From Symbiodinium natans (taxonomy: Eukaryota; Sar; Dinophyceae; Suessiales; Symbiodiniaceae), in contig CAJNDS010002646.1 of the NCBI GenBank assembly GCA_905221605.1, positions 535,001-599,000 of the forward strand: a stretch of DNA of 64,000 nt, read 5' to 3'. Shown piece by piece: positions 63,560 through 64,000 of this stretch. Position 1 is the first letter of the stretch. The number at the start of each line of letters is the position of its first letter. The notes beneath the pieces were generated by a model that was not told where the DNA came from, did not search any database, and saw only the letters and a list, made by a program, of their open reading frames with translations. The position numbers and the translations under genes were made by a program.

Positions 63560-64000
63560 TAGAAGGGTTTAATCGGGTTTAGGGTTTGGGTTAAGGGTTT
63601 AGGGTTCAGGGTTTCTCAGTTTGGTACAGCCGTACAACCCCTAACGAAACCCTGAACCCCAAGCCCTTAAGGGTCCAAGGTGCAACCCTGCTCTGGGTCC
63701 TTGCAGCCCTATGATGTCAAACCGTACAACGCCTAGAGCACTAATCACAATCGGCTTGAGAGTTTCCAACTTGCCCTCCACCCTAAACGCTGAATCCTAA
63801 ACCCGTTTCAACCCTAAACCCTAAATCCTAAACCCTCAACCCTAAACCCTACATTCTAAACCCTAAACCCACTTGACCTGAGGTCAATTCCGCCGGATCC
63901 CTGCCACGGAGGACGCGTCTGTGCGGGGTTCAGGGCTGTTTGGCGAGTTTAGGGTTCCAGGGTTTTAGGTTTCAGGGTTTAGGGCTACTTGAACGTTCTT
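63560..64000. other. Right edge, mixed repeats
   Basis: Telomere-like variants with unique islands at 63610-63780 and 63880-63950. The latter, after CCTGAG, is open on the plus strand (FRRIPATEDASVRGSGLF) and could be the next DHHC exon. Confidence 0.35.

Noticed and set aside
63259-63562. Two ORFs of 96 and 75 codons
   Set aside because: Mostly translation of the GGGTTTATA array; only the first part is DHHC exon 3, in a different frame.

Overview
The window looks like nuclear DNA of a dinoflagellate. The evidence is (a) very dense interstitial TTTAGGG/CCCTAAA repeats, the plant-type telomere unit that dinoflagellates share; (b) genes cut into small exons whose introns start with GT, GC or GA and end in AG, usually followed by G, as published for Symbiodiniaceae; and (c) an 11-12 base match to the 3' end of the dinoflagellate spliced leader inside the LTRs of a retroelement. 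The assignment is an inference. No rRNA, tRNA or plastid sequence was seen.

Layout. 1-0.83 kb: a satellite of about 201 bp. 0.9-9.5 kb: telomere-like repeats and variants, microsatellites, a poly-G tract and a few short exons. 9.5-11.9 kb: a block free of telomere repeats with coding-like but broken frames on the minus strand. 12-14.4 kb: scattered minus-strand exons. 15.0-16.8 kb: a plus-strand seven-exon chain of unknown function. 17.2-26.8 kb: a complete minus-strand gene of 14 exons (364 aa: two cold-shock domains, a Gly-rich linker, three WW domains). 27-40 kb: repeats, several MITE-like families and isolated candidate exons. 40.6-43.4 kb: a minus-strand membrane-anchored glycosyltransferase-like gene. 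44-51 kb: further candidate exons, a LINE reverse-transcriptase fragment, (CATA)n. 51.7-60.55 kb: an LTR retroelement with one giant intact ORF and no recognisable pol. 61.5-63.3 kb and beyond: a plus-strand DHHC palmitoyltransferase gene.

Main conclusion. What first looks like gene-poor telomeric junk is a gene-bearing region. Nearly every non-repeat island tested is exon-like, and the telomere-like arrays lie inside introns. Three recognisable proteins (cold-shock/WW, glycosyltransferase, DHHC) can be rebuilt from islands 30-300 nt long with exact reading-phase agreement. In the transcript sense the repeats tend to be TTTAGGG after 5' splice sites and CCCTAAA before 3' splice sites, so the two ends of an intron could pair. 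The genes do not form an evident pathway: RNA binding, Golgi-type glycosylation and protein palmitoylation are independent functions. All exon joins were made by eye and need transcript data.
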